A stretch of 64,000 nucleotides of DNA from Blastobasis lacticolella (GCA_905147135.1 LR990041.1:20955907-21019906), one strand, 5' to 3'. Counted from the first letter of the stretch, positions 33,563-44,875 are shown. Notes: generated by a model from the sequence alone, not told the origin. Program-made: numbers and translations.

Positions 33563-34804
33563 ATGATTTGTGCCGGATGTCGACAAGAAGTACGTCCTGA
33601 GGATGAGACTCTGTGTTGTATGTTGGAGCAGTGCGGTAAGGTTTATCACCTACTTTGCTGCAATAAAACCAGCGCTAAAGCCGATAAAGCTTCATGGGTA
33701 TGTATGGAATGCTGCATAGCTGCGAAGACTGTTGGCCGAAATTGCAACACACCGGTCGGCACACCTACCACACTGAAAAATATAACGACAAGGAAAAATA
33801 CTGCAATCGTACCGGCTAAACCAGCGGTGCCTCTCTTGAGCGATGAGGCATGCCTGTCTCTGAGTGGTGAAGCGTCGCGGATCCCTGAAAGTACAGCCCT
33901 TGAGTGTAGCGTTGATGATGTCATTTTGCATCGCAGTGCTCAGGATATCACTCTGGGGGATGATTTATCGCGCTCGGTGTGCGCCTTGGAGATGCAGGTT
34001 CTACGCGAGCGTATTGCCCTGCTTACCGAGCACCTTACGGATGCTGTTTCCGCGGTAGCTCTTTATCAAGAAGCTCTCAGGGATTGTGCTGCAAAAATGG
34101 ATGCTACCAACGAACGCCTTCAGAAAGTTGAGAGATTGCTGGAGAACCAATGCAAGTGTCACCGTACTGATGGATACAGGGTGGAGACAGTCTCCTGTGG
34201 TATAAATACTGTTGATCCCCTAAGTGCTGTGCTGGCCCGGAAGACTCGTAGTCGTAAGCGGAATATAGCTGAGGCCCCTGTGGGCGAGGTAGGTGAATCT
34301 CCTAAGCCGATGAAACCAGAGTCCCCTAAACTGAGCTTGGAACATAGGCAATCTACAGTGGTGGGTGATGCGCCTGCGGTGTCCAGCGTACCCCAACAAG
34401 AAGTTGAGCGCTCCTCGGCGGAATCTGGCAGCTCCCAAGAAGGCTGGACTGACGTCAGAAGAAAATCAAGGCGCTCAAACGATATACATTGTACTGCTGG
34501 ACCTAACGTAACGACGCTGAGAGCTGTGGAGTATCGCAAATGTATACACCTCTGGAATATGCTGTCGGGTGTTGACGAAATTCGAACGTACTTGAAGCAA
34601 TTGTGTCCTGGTTCTAGTTGCTTGGTGGAAGAACTGAAAGCTAGAGGTGACTATAAGTCATACAAGATATCGGTTCCAGCCATGTATTACGAGAAATGCT
34701 TGTCTGCTGACGTTTGGCCTGATAATGCACGAGTAAAGACGTGGTTATTTCGCGGATACCGAAAACCTGACGCCGACAAGGGGACGGAACGTGTCTCGAA
34801 ATAG
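33563..34804 (+). CDS. LINE ORF1 protein with PHD-like zinc finger
   Basis: 413 codons, intact. Residues 3-52 form a Cys-rich finger (CAGC.., ..LCC.., CGKVYHLLCC, WVCMECC) with the Cys4-His-Cys3 order of PHD-type fingers. Residues about 145-195 are a heptad-rich coiled coil (LEMQVLRERIALLTEHL.., NERLQKVERLLENQ), probably for oligomerisation. Residues 250-300 are Ser/Pro-rich linker. The last 90 residues (ECRK-type YRKCIHLWNMLSGVDE.., DVWPDNARVKTWLFRGY) form the C-terminal module seen in ORF1 proteins of PHD-bearing LINEs. The protein should bind the element's RNA and assemble ribonucleoprotein. ORF2 overlaps by 14 bases in another frame. The start ATG is the first in the frame and follows a 512-base leader. 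Confidence 0.85.
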   Translation: MICAGCRQEVRPEDETLCCMLEQCGKVYHLLCCNKTSAKADKASWVCMECCIAAKTVGRNCNTPVGTPTTLKNITTRKNTAIVPAKPAVPLLSDEACLSLSGEASRIPESTALECSVDDVILHRSAQDITLGDDLSRSVCALEMQVLRERIALLTEHLTDAVSAVALYQEALRDCAAKMDATNERLQKVERLLENQCKCHRTDGYRVETVSCGINTVDPLSAVLARKTRSRKRNIAEAPVGEVGESPKPMKPESPKLSLEHRQSTVVGDAPAVSSVPQQEVERSSAESGSSQEGWTDVRRKSRRSNDIHCTAGPNVTTLRAVEYRKCIHLWNMLSGVDEIRTYLKQLCPGSSCLVEELKARGDYKSYKISVPAMYYEKCLSADVWPDNARVKTWLFRGYRKPDADKGTERVSK

Positions 34805-37682
34805 AAAGGACTACGGCATCTCTTTAGTATATCAGAATGTTAGAGGCTTAAACTCAAAACTTGCTGATCTCAGGAGCAACATGTTGCTAGGAAATTGTGA
34901 TATAATAGCGATCACTGAAACCTTCCTCAACTCGTCGGTGGATGATGCTGAGGTAACAGGCTCTGCATGGAGCGTCCTACGCCGTGATCGGTCAACGGGA
35001 CAGGGTGGTGGGGTGATGCTCGCAGCGCGCCCAGGTGTTCAGCTTCAACGTCGACCGGAGCTAGAGACTATCGCCGGTGAAGATCTCTGGGCTTCGTGCA
35101 TGTTTGGTAATGTGACCTTAAATTTGTGCGTTGTTTACATCAATCCGCGGGCGACTGACGTTGAGTACTTTAATTGGTTCCAAAAAGTCGAGTCAGTGGT
35201 CGAGTCGTTGAAAGGACCAGTCATCATAATGGGAGACCTTAATCTAAATCCTAAATATAAGTCAAATGATATTTTGAATAATTATAATTACTTTTTATCC
35301 GTTTGTGGCCTGACAGAGATGAATGCTGTTGAAAATTTGTACGGTGGAAAGTTAGATGTGGTGCTGGTGTCTGAAAAGTTGCGTCAGACGAAAGTCATGG
35401 AGATATTGGGGGGTGGTCTTGTTCAGCGACGTGATGTCTATCACCCTCCTCTGGAAATTAGTGTCCCCCTAAGAGATACCGAACGGGAACAATCTACAGT
35501 ACTTGGGCCGAGTAACATTGATCCACAGGATGACTGGAATTTCTCTAAGGGAAATTACGAACTTTTATATCACCTTATCACTAACACCTCCTGGGATAAT
35601 GTCTACTTAGCTCATAGTGTAAACGACTGCCTTGAATATTTTTATTCAATAATATATGATATCTTCGACAAGTGCATACCGAGGAAGATCAGACATCGCA
35701 GAGCAAACAGAATCTATCCGGTATGGTTTTCTGCAGATTTAATTAGGGACATTGAGCGTATGGCTAGATTCCATCGTGCGTGGAAGGCGTATGGTTGTCA
35801 CTATTCGTATGCACAATTTGCTAGCCTCCGTGCTGATGTTAAAAGGAGAAGTGCGAGTGCATATAAAGACTACCTACGTCGCATTCAGGTTAACATCAAG
35901 CGTGATCCGCGTTCTTTTTGGAAACACATAAGCAGCCTAAAATCGAAAGGAGGTTTTGAGGCTAAGGTTATTTTTAACGGCGAGGAAAACACTGGGTGCA
36001 AAGCCGCCGATGCATTTGCTTCCTATTTTTCAAGTGTCTTCTTGCCCAATGCACCTCTCTTGAATTGTGCTGATGCGAGTACGGCTGACCGAACCATGTC
36101 AGCCAATTATATTTCTATTGGGCATATCACCGTTCAGGATGTGGAAAAAGCCATTAACAGGCTAAGACCTTCTATGGGCCCTGACAATGTACCTTCTTTT
36201 ATTATAAAAGCTTGCAAGGAGTTTCTTGTGGACCCCATTTGCCATATTTTGAATCTGTCGATTTCCTCCGGTACTTATCCAGAGCTCTGGAAGTTAACAC
36301 GGGTTAAGCCAATTCCAAAATCAGGTGACTTAAAAAATGTAGAAAATTACAGACCAGTAGCAAATTTATCATCTTTGGCTAAATTGTACGAGTCTATTCT
36401 GTACGAACACATTTCTTCCCAGGTCAAGCCTTTCTTGAGTGACACCCAACACGGGTTCAGATCCAAACGCTCTGTTAATACCAACCTACTAACCTTGGTT
36501 GACCTTGTCTCTGACCATCTCGATAGGGGTGTTCAGGTGGATGTGGTCTATTTCGACTTTCAAAAGGCTTTTGACCGGGTTGACAATGACATTCTGTTGG
36601 GTAAGCTGGGTGCTATTGGTTTTTCACCTACTCTACTGAAACTCTTTGCAAGTTACCTGCGCGATAGACAACAGTACGTCTGACATGGCTGTTATGTCTC
36701 AGATCCATACCACACGCGGTCTGGGGTCAGTCAGGGCTCAGTATTAGGTCCGCTCTTGTTTGGTATTATGGTGAACGACCTCGACTTGGTTCTGCAATCT
36801 TCTTGGAGCTTACTATATGCCGACGACCTAAAACTAATTCGCGGAGTGACTGAGATGTCTGACTGCAACTCGCTGCAATTAGACATTGATGCGCTATATG
36901 TGTGGAGTGTGGATAATGGACTTCTCTTTAATCCAGATAAGTGCCATGTAATGACCTTCAGTCGATCAAAGAGTCCCTTGCTGGCTCAGTACACCCTGGG
37001 CACAAATGAAATCACTCGTGTTAATGCAGTTAAGGACTTGGGAGTCGTTTTTGATCCAACTCTCAACTTCCATGATCACATGAAGAAACTCGCAGCTGAG
37101 TGTTCTAAAAGACTAGGGTTCGTAATAAGGAATTCCCGCGAATTTAGCGATCCTAACGTGATAAAACTCATATACTCGGCGCTGGTGCGGAGCAAACTCG
37201 AATCAGCATCGATTATTTGGAACCCATATGAGAGTTCTTACGCCTTACTTCTGGAGAAAATCCAAAAATCATTTTTACGTTTTCTCTATAAAAAAATTTA
37301 TGGATACTATCCCTTTTTGTACCCCACTAAGTTCTTGCTAGGTACTCTTGGCTTCAACTCTCTGGAAGTAAGGCGTAACTTCAGCTTACTCGTTGAGGTG
37401 TGTCGTATCTTGCGTGGCGAGGCGGACTGTCCTGCACTTGTCTCGCAAGTTGTAAGACTGGGTGTCCCGATTAAGCCGAGGATGCAACTGAGAGCACGTC
37501 CAGGTAAACTCCTCGCGACTCCGGCCTCGCGGACCGTGGCACGTGCGCGCTCTCCCCTTCTTCGCGGCATGGACATGCTTAACGCTTTTCAGGCATCAGC
37601 ACCAGAGTGTGACATATTTGTGAGTCGATGTATGGAAGCGCGAAATGCATGTCTGAGGTTTAGTGAGTTGATGGATGAGTGA
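34791..37682 (+). pseudogene. LINE ORF2 endonuclease-reverse transcriptase with one in-frame stop
   Basis: 964 codons in one frame with a single TGA at 36681-36683, about two thirds of the way along. The endonuclease (residues 1-230) shows YQNVRGLNSK, AITETFLN, IIMGDLNLNP, LDVVLVSE and YHPPLEI. The RT shows SMGPDNVPSFIIKACK, VENYRPVANLS, YFDFQKAFDRVD (A), GVSQGSVLGPLLFG (B) and LYADDLKL (C), and then a long C-terminal region. The TGA falls between motifs A and B, so the copy cannot make the full enzyme. The frame has no ATG at its start: 34791 is GTG, and the first in-frame ATG is near 34880. The natural start was therefore either lost or uses reinitiation or a frameshift after ORF1. Confidence 0.88.
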
Positions 37683-37853
37683 GTGTATCTTAATTCTTTA
37701 ATTTGATTATGTATTTAATTTTGTTTTAATTTAATGATGTTCTTAAGTTTTTAATTTAATATTTTGTATTTTATTGATATTTGCAGTGTATTAGTAATTT
37801 GTAAGTACTGTAACGCTGTAAATTTATGCTAAATAAAGAAATAAATAAATAAA

Positions 37854-38920
37854 ATAGATTTACAATTACACGGACATATAACTTTGTATGCGGATGATAC
37901 GTGCCTGTTCTACTTTGGTACGTCTATACACGACATTATTTCACTAGCTCAGAAAGACTTGTACACCCTTCACAACTGGCTTCAGTCGAACTTGCTAACA
38001 ATAAACGTGGCTAAAACATCCTACATAATATTTAAAGCTAAAAATAAAACACTACCTATGCACCAATCCTTAACTATCAACAACTTACCGATACAAGAGA
38101 GGCAGGCTGAAAAATATCTAGGGCTGCGGATCGACAACCGACTGACATGGAAGGGGCACATTGAGCATATAAAGAAAAAACTATCAACACTTATGGGTTC
38201 CCTTCGTGGCATAGTTCGTTGCCTCCCTAAAAAAGTGCGAATGACAATTTACAATTCCCTAGTAAAGTCACATTTCTTGTATCTTATTGAAGTATGGGGC
38301 AGTGCAAGTAAAACTACACTTGAATTACAAATAACTCAAAATAGGATAATTAAGATGCTATTTCACTATCCCTATTTAACACCAACCACTACAGTATACA
38401 AACAAACTGGTCTACTGAACATACGACAACTGTATAATTACAGTGCTTGCGTACTCGTAAGGAATATTTTAAATAAAAGTATCCATTCGTCGATCTCATT
38501 TATCCAACATAGGCAAGTGTCTAAACGCTCCACGAGACGCTCGAGCTACGTCATACTGCCCAAGATCCGCACAAACTACGGTAAGCGAATGATCACTTAT
38601 GAGGGTGCGCAATTATTTAATAACTTACCTTCAAAAATAAAAAGTATCGAGTTCTTTAATGATTTTAAGCGTAAATTGGCCCAACATATTATGCAAACAT
38701 GTTGAAATGTTGTTGAGAGGTTGTTAACTTGGTCTAGTGGAGTGTCAAAAGTGTTTATGTATCATGTACATGATTTTATAACATCCAATCCGTAGGATGT
38801 GACTGTGGTGCTGTTCTGTGCGAGTGAACGATACTATGTGGATCTGTATGTATTCAACATTCTTCTCATGTAAGTGACTTATTCTGTCTTAAAATGAGAA
38901 TAAAATATCTTTAAACCGAT
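37854..38920 (+). pseudogene. CR1/Daphne-like LINE reverse transcriptase, C-terminal half and 3' UTR
   Basis: Continuation of 32222-33050. The frame opens with LQLHGHITLYADDTCLFYFG (motif C) and continues through the thumb (NLLTINVAKTSYIIFK, EKYLGLRIDNRLTW) to a C-terminal stop at 38703-38705. The 3' UTR ends with 'gagaataaaatatctttaa' near 38900-38918. No stop codon interrupts the half. Confidence 0.85.
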
Positions 38921-39684
38921 TGTATCATGTATTTATCTTATGCGTGGATAGCTTTGAATCGTACAGAAAAAAAAAATCATACGCTACACGAAGATGACTA
39001 TCTTTTCTATGAAAACGTTTTCATAGATCAGCAATCTGCAAATAAATAAAACGTTCGTGTACGGTTAAACCACAAATCAATAGACAATTTAGACCAGCGA
39101 ACTGCTCTGTGAAAGCAAGCGTCAGCATCAGTGATGGTTTGGCCACGGTAACTGCCACAGGGCGCTCCCCACTCGTTTTCATTAAATAGGACGTAAAGAT
39201 AAACAGACAAATCTACCGTGAAAAGGTTTTAAACGATGCTTTGTTACCTTCAACACGTAAACAATTTGGTAGAAACCATTGGTCCATTGTACAAGACTCG
39301 GTAAAGTAACGTTTTTTATAAGAAATATATCCAAGCTTTAGTTCTTTACAATAAAGACCACCATATTACCTAGATTTAAACCCAATAGATATTTTCATAA
39401 TATAGTCTGGAGTATAGTATAGTAAGCTGGAGTTTGATTCGCAAATCTGATATCTGCTCTACCAAACATAATATTATATCCAAAGACTTGAGCTAGAGCA
39501 ACTGAATTTCGTCAAGTATCTTCAAATTACATTCGCCTTTGTAAGCGTAACCACTTATTATCGCTGAATAAAGGCCGTGAAATCGCAGACATTACTTTTA
39601 TGCTGAATATCTTTAATATTAATATCGACTTATTGCTTTAAACTATCGCGGTTATTAATACGCATTTTAAGGGGATGTTCCGTG
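38921..39684. other. Unassigned AT-rich DNA
   Basis: No gene seen. Confidence 0.3.
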
Positions 39685-39850
39685 TTTGCTACCGCGTATC
39701 TTTATTGACGAGTAGCCCGATATTTCGACGCTATTGCATGCATGATGGTCACGGAACGACTGGAGAGCTGCGGGCGCCGGAACCCAGAACATATCGTTAA
39801 AATGTCTAATATCGACTGCCCTGATTTATTAATTGTTCCGCCGAGAATTG
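39685..39850 (+). repeat. Repeat family D, uninterrupted copy
   Basis: 'tattgacgagtagcccgata', 'tttcgacgc', 'gatggtcacggaacgactgg', 'cccagaacatat' and 'aatgtctaatatcgac'. Used here to recognise the SINE insertion at 24.46 kb. The overlapping 60-odd-codon frames on both strands are incidental. Confidence 0.6.
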
Positions 39851-41335
39851 AGATAGTATCGTCCCATTGCCGTGCCATCAGCGTCAACGAATTACAGGCG
39901 AAACAGCTTCATTGGCAAGGCTGCAAGAGGACTTAAATAATGCTTCAATCGAGTTTTATCTTGAAATATGGAATTGCAACGTAAATGAGCAACTGGCTAA
40001 CTGCCTCGACTTAGTTTAAGTTTTCATGTTGATTGCATATTTTGCTCGTAATAAACCTATTTATTCTGATTTTATGCGTTGAAACCTATAATTTGCTCAC
40101 TGTAGTGGTTGTAGCTATTGTTATGTAATATACTTTTGGTTTCCAAATTCCATAGTATCAGCTAAAAAATATAACTCGATGCTGTTATCCGCATTAAAAG
40201 TGGCTACATCGAATATTACCTATAGTATTAAGTGGATATGTTATCGGAAATGTGTGAAATGTAGGAATTGTATACATTTCTTGGGAAATGCATACAATTG
40301 CGAGTCAATTTAGGAAATGATTTAAAACATACATTTTCGGTAACAGAATAAATGAATAAATGTCTTTATAAGCAGCAGCAGGCCACAACAACTTCATACT
40401 TTTCAGCCTAGTTTGTCTCCGCCTGAGTTTCCTTTTCTCCAGTCATCAGAGTGGAACGCAACAAAAATACAAACAACCCACACAATTCCTGAACAAAATC
40501 GAAAAATTTCATTAAAATTGGAATTGTGTCTAGGTCGAAAGTACCTGCCAACATGTGCCGACCAGGCAATATAAAATAAGAACAAATCAAGTGTGATGTG
40601 ACATAGTTAGTAGAAACAACACTTTTTTTAGTATAACTCAAGGTCAAACGAGAAGACGTAACCTAACGTAAAGTGGTAACTGCGGCCATAACACTTCACA
40701 ATTTTCATGTCACAAAAATGCAGACCCAAAGCGGGTTGTCACTGTCAGTACTACTGCCTCATGCCTATAATTACACTAGCTACTTTATCTGTCATCCCGG
40801 AACACTACAATGCAAACGAATTGTTCTCTACTAATACAACTGAACGCGTCATAAATCGCTTTCATTTGGTATATTCTACTAGCGAATCAACGAAATAAAC
40901 TTCTTTATTATCTTAAAGTCTGATCAAAACCACATCCCGTGTCTTAAAGAGAGCTGAGAGCTGAGAGCTTTTCCGCACTCAGCCAGTTCTTTTTTCACAA
41001 ACTCAGTCAGACGTTCCACTTAATGGAGCCACTGCTTCCAAACACTACTAAGGAACGCATGTTTTATTTCCTTTCAATGGCATTACCATATTCTAAGTGA
41101 GCACTCTTGGCAAACGAACCCGGTCAATCTGTAAACCGCGGATGGGGAAGGAGTAGACGCCGCTTTTATTAATGGACCGCTTTTATTAAGGCACACATGT
41201 TTTAGCCACTGAGTGTCACAGACAGTCCACCTGATAGTATGCGATAACAGTCTCCCATAACACCTACAACAATACATACAATCTTCAGATTGTTAAAGGA
41301 GAGTTGCTTGCTTTGTTGCTTGCTTGGACCAATTT
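39851..41335. other. Unassigned DNA with a 14-bp hairpin
   Basis: AATTGTATACATTT (40266-40279) and AAATGCATACAATT (40286-40299) form a stem with one mismatch. 41225-41280 resembles a LINE 3' tail. No gene is recognised. Confidence 0.35.
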
Positions 41336-41540
41336 GACATAGCGCCATTTAGCCCTAAAGTAAGTAAAGCTTGTGTTATAGGTGTAAGGTAACTGATGAA
41401 CTACTTATATACTTTTTTATTAATACATAATTAAAATTCATAATTTCAATTTCTGCTCGGCCAGAAGTCAAACCCGGGATCTTGGCGTGGCAGACCAACC
41501 AGCCAACATGCATGTTAACCAACTGAATCACGCAGGTTGT
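41336..41540 (-). mobile_element. SINE family C, copy 2
   Basis: Inverse of 4636-4890. On the minus strand the head ('gtgattcagttggttaac', B box 'cccgggtttgacttc') is followed by 'ggccgagcagaaattgaaat', and the segment ends in 'aaatggcgctatgtcaa'. Confidence 0.65.
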
Positions 41541-41602
41541 CAAGATCGTTAAAGTTGATCACAACAAGATCACTAAACTCGAAAATGTGCTCGCTCATTA
41601 AA

Positions 41603-42376
41603 GGCAAAAAAATTGTTTAAAAAAGACCCAGAGTCGCCAGAAATGTCATTATTGTATTCATAATATGTACATCAAACATATAGAATAATTTACTGCAAAA
41701 TAGATGTAGAATACTTAATATTTTTTTTTATAAAAGGTACAATCTTCATACAAAAAATCAATTGCTCTTCGTTAATCTCGCTATAACTCGAAAACGGCTG
41801 GACATATTTCAATAATTTTGTTTTGTTTTGTTGGTTATAAATATAATACAAGAATGGTAAAGTAGCTTACTACTTTGCCCCTACAAACCCTTTTTTTCTT
41901 TCAGTTTAAGGGATCCCAACATTAAACAAAAAAGAATTAATTAATTCAAATCGGTCCTACCGTTTTCGAGTTTTAGCGAGAGTAACGGACTACGATTGAT
42001 TTTTACATAGGTATAGATAATTGGAATAGATTATTTTTTTTTATTACAAAGTATTAAAATATGTTTAACACTTTGTGTTGTCACTTCCATTATTATGAAT
42101 TAAATCCCTTTTTGTACACTAGTTCCACTTTATTATACAATTTTTATTAAATTGCAACCGGTTTCGAATTACACATTTTCAGGCAAGATTTTATATTTTG
42201 TTTACAATCTAAATAAACAAAAATCAATGTAGTTATGATTCTCATACAGTATAATACCTTCTATATTACGTGGGTTAGAGGGCTGATTTTTTAAAAACAT
42301 AATGATTTTACTATAGTGAACCCATTTTTTTTATTTCGTTTCTGGCGATTCTGGGTTTTTTGTCTAATTTTTAGCC
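41603..42376. mobile_element. Foldback (long inverted repeat) element
   Basis: Outer arms: GACCCAGAGTCGCCAGAAATG near 41625 pairs with the complement of CGTTTCTGGCGATTCTGGG near 42337-42355, and A-rich/T-rich ends begin ggc and end gcc. Inner arms: 41757-41798 ('cgctataactcgaaaacgg') pair with 41959-42002 ('ccgttttcgagttttagcg'). The right arm is about 250 bases longer than the left. No ORF and no clear target duplication, so the superfamily is unknown. Confidence 0.65.
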
Positions 42377-42954
42377 AAGTTCTTTACTCTTAAATATGTT
42401 AATAACCAAAGGCTCGTATTGTCAATATTTTTATATTCTACTTTAATAGGCACTTACAGTGGGTTTCTAATTTTCGTCATAACAAATGGTAATTTAATGA
42501 CTTATAAATTTTAAAAAGTACGTTTCCTATTAATTATTTAAAAATTCATGATCGATTGTTGTATAAAGCATTTCAAATCGTTGCGGCGTGCACAGAAGTC
42601 TTGGTCTTGGACATGGAATCTTCTGCTGAGTCAGTACCTCCATGTATTTACCTAGAATGTTCGATGCATTCCCACGGACTCCTTTTCGAAAGCCACGCCA
42701 TTTTTATTACGAGTACTTCGGCGCTGAGTTAGGAGGTTTATTGCAGTTTGTGGATTAGTTTCACCGGTGGATGTGAGTTGCATGTTGTATTTTCTTAATT
42801 ATTGCAAAAAATACAGTTGCTAAAAGAGTTTTGTAATACTGTTTTTATCAACTTTGCGCTATTGTGTGACGGTAAGGCGTATACCATTTTATCTGAATTC
42901 TTAGAGTGATAACGGACTTTCGGTTGTGCATTTTTGTTACATTAAAACTAAATT
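42377..42954. other. Unassigned DNA
   Basis: Nothing recognisable. Confidence 0.3.
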
Positions 42955-43032
42955 CATGGATAGTAGATATGAGCGACAGTTACCGCCTACTATGAGGTGG
43001 GCGGGTTCGTTTGTCACTGCGTAGCATAAAAA
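42955..43032 (+). repeat. LINE 3' tail relic with A run
   Basis: 'cagttaccgcctactatgag', 'ggtgggcgggttcg', 'gcataaaaaaa'. The layout resembles the tails at 19.1 and 63.4 kb but the sequence is diverged. Confidence 0.45.
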
Positions 43033-43084
43033 AATAGTAATTAAGAAAATATTTGAGTCGAATGAAATAATATAGGGCACAATA

Positions 43085-43262
43085 TTTACATAGTATAAAA
43101 CAAAGTCGCTTCCCGCCGTCAGTCCCTATGTATCTATGTACAATTAGATCCTATAAACGCAACGGATTTTAAAGCGGTTTTTAACAATACAGAAAAAAGG
43201 GTAGGTAGGGATAAAGTAGACGAACGCGAACGGAGTCGCGCATAAGTAGTTGCCTATAACTA
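43085..43262 (-). repeat. Repeat family E relic
   Basis: 'caaagtcgcttcccgccgtc', 'gggtaggtagggataaagta' and 'gaacgcgaacggagtcgcg', the inverse of 17118-17325. Confidence 0.5.
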
Positions 43263-43522
43263 AAATGGTGTCATTTTCAAAACGCAGTACTTTCTATTCT
43301 ATTTGAGTTGAAAGACGATGCACGGAACATTAGAACGATCCCATAATAGTCCAACCGCATGTCTCGTCACGCATATGTAGATAAGGTGGCGCACACACCG
43401 GGTCAATTAGGGCGAGCGCACATCACGCTGCTGATTATTTAAATCGAAATGTTCCGCCATTCGCTTGAACTGGTGAGCTGTGTAAACGAAGGCGGTGTTT
43501 AAGTTACGAGATTGTTGCGTGT

Positions 43523-44176
43523 TGGCGAGCGTCGTTGCCCTAATGGTTAAGGGGTGAGACTCGTAAACGAGAGGTGCCGGGTTCGAACCCCAGTGGCGCC
43601 ATGTACCAGTGACTGTTATCTGAGTTATGTGCCCACATTTGTTAGTAAACATAGGTTTCACCGACAGCCCTTTGTGCAGACCCTTCCTGAAAGAAGAAGA
43701 GACAGCTGCACAAATACTGCAAATATGCGAGGGTGGAACTATACAGGTTTGAGCATCATGGGCAACCATAAACCCTTCGGAGACGTTTATAAAACTAAAA
43801 TGATTGCTTTTCCTGGAAGAGTTAGGATGGCAAGAACAATAGGTTATCTAGGAGTACATCACATCCAGGCAGAATAGGCGCGAGTTCGTCAGGCTACGGA
43901 TACGGTCCGGATATATCTATCTATCTAGTTAGGTAAACCCAAACTGATTATTTTAAAGCAAGGGAAAACATCGTGATGAAACCAGCACATACAGGTGACT
44001 GAATGTGAACCATGATCCTATCGGTCAGGTTCCCCTGTTAATAGGGTCACGGCGGTCAGATAACAGTCGCACCACAGTAATTACCTGATCTACGAAATCC
44101 TGGATTATGGTCAAGGCAGACGCCGAGCCCTCGCGCGCGAGAGCACATCCAGGACATTAACGCCAAGATTATAATA
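43523..44176 (+). mobile_element. SINE family A split by a 277-bp insertion
   Basis: The tRNA-like head (A box 'gttgccctaatggttaagg', B box 'gggttcgaacccc') runs to 43650. The body resumes at about 43939 and continues to 'ggacattaacgccaagatt'. The gap is filled by 43651-43927, which ends in (ATCT)n. It is flanked by gttagtaaac (43641-43650) and gttaggtaaac (43928-43938). Confidence 0.8.
43651..43927 (+). mobile_element. 5'-truncated retroelement with (ATCT)n tail, inside a SINE
   Basis: The segment carries an open frame (43554-43877 frame, with RRRDSCTNTANMRGWNYTG and KPFGDVYKTKMIAFPGRV) and ends 'atatatctatctatcta'. The tail type is as at position 156. The protein piece was not recognised. 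Confidence 0.55.
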
Positions 44177-44349
44177 CCTAATAATTAGTATTCATGGACG
44201 AGTCATGACTTTTGTCCGCTGACGCTCCACAGATTCAGCTTTTTGTGCACGTTTTCAAGCGACATAGCCATCCACACTTTTTCCGAATTATCGAATTTGT
44301 AATAAAAAAGTAAAGATATATCTGCTGATTATCTTCGAACCTTGCAACA

Positions 44350-44393
44350 AATACATTAACTTAACCGATAGGAAAAGTCGGATAACACCCGGC
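44350..44393 (+). repeat. Repeat family E, left part
   Basis: 'taacttaaccgataggaaa' and 'ataacacccggccaagttt' match 29.70-29.75 kb. The copy resumes at 44676. Confidence 0.55.
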
Positions 44394-44401
44394 CAAGTTT
44401 A

Positions 44402-44667
44402 TAAATCATCATCATCACAACCCATAACAGTCTACTGGAGGACTAAGGGCCTCTCCCACTAAAGGGGTAACTATTGCCATAATGTCCACGCTTGTCAGGC
44501 GGGTTGGAGATCGCAGTGTTATAAATAAAATAATGGTAACAGCTGCTGCCCATTTTCCAGCCTACAGAGACTCTAGATCTTTTGTCTCGGAAACATTAGT
44601 CGCCTTGTACGACACCAACGAGTATAAATTATTGGTCCTATTCTGCTCTTCCGGAAACCACACGGCA
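44402..44667 (-). mobile_element. Retroposon family B, complete, 8-bp target duplication
   Basis: Flanked by CAAGTTTA at 44394-44401 and 44668-44675, and inserted in a family E repeat. On the minus strand it starts TGCCGTGTGGTTTCCGGAAG and ends in GATGATGATGATTTA. The 266-bp unit defines the family's borders. There is no tRNA-like promoter and no ORF of its own, so it may be the 3' end of an unseen LINE or a SINE of another origin. Confidence 0.8.
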
Positions 44668-44675
44668 CAAGTTTA

Positions 44676-44875
44676 CATATCTTCAAATATATTCTACACT
44701 ACTAAGTCAATTTTAATGAAACAAAGCTATGAACCATCGCGATTAAAATGGCTTTGGGAGCCACGATGCTACAGACAGACGCATACCTCCACAGAAACAC
44801 AGAACATCGTTCTTTTTCGTCTGCAGTTAAAATATATCTTCTATAAATGGGCACTAGGTGTTCGCCCGTGTCTTG
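44676..44875 (+). repeat. Repeat family E, right part
   Basis: 'attaaaatggctttgggagc' and 'acgatgctacagacagacgc' continue the copy begun at 44350. Confidence 0.5.

Larger units (their letters stand above)
33051..37853 (+). mobile_element. Full-length CR1/Jockey-group LINE nested in another LINE
   Basis: 4.8 kb between atagact (33044-33050) and atagatt (37854-37860), a 7-bp target duplication with one mismatch. The order is 5' UTR 33051-33562, ORF1 33563-34804, ORF2 34791-37682, and a short 3' UTR ending 'aataaagaaataaataaata' at 37833-37852. A complete ORF1 and leader suggest it is not 5'-truncated, which is rare for LINE copies. Only one internal stop is seen in ORF2. Confidence 0.9.

Noticed and set aside
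33646..34539. Minus-strand frames of 72-126 codons across ORF1
   Set aside because: Shadows of the well-supported plus-strand ORF1.
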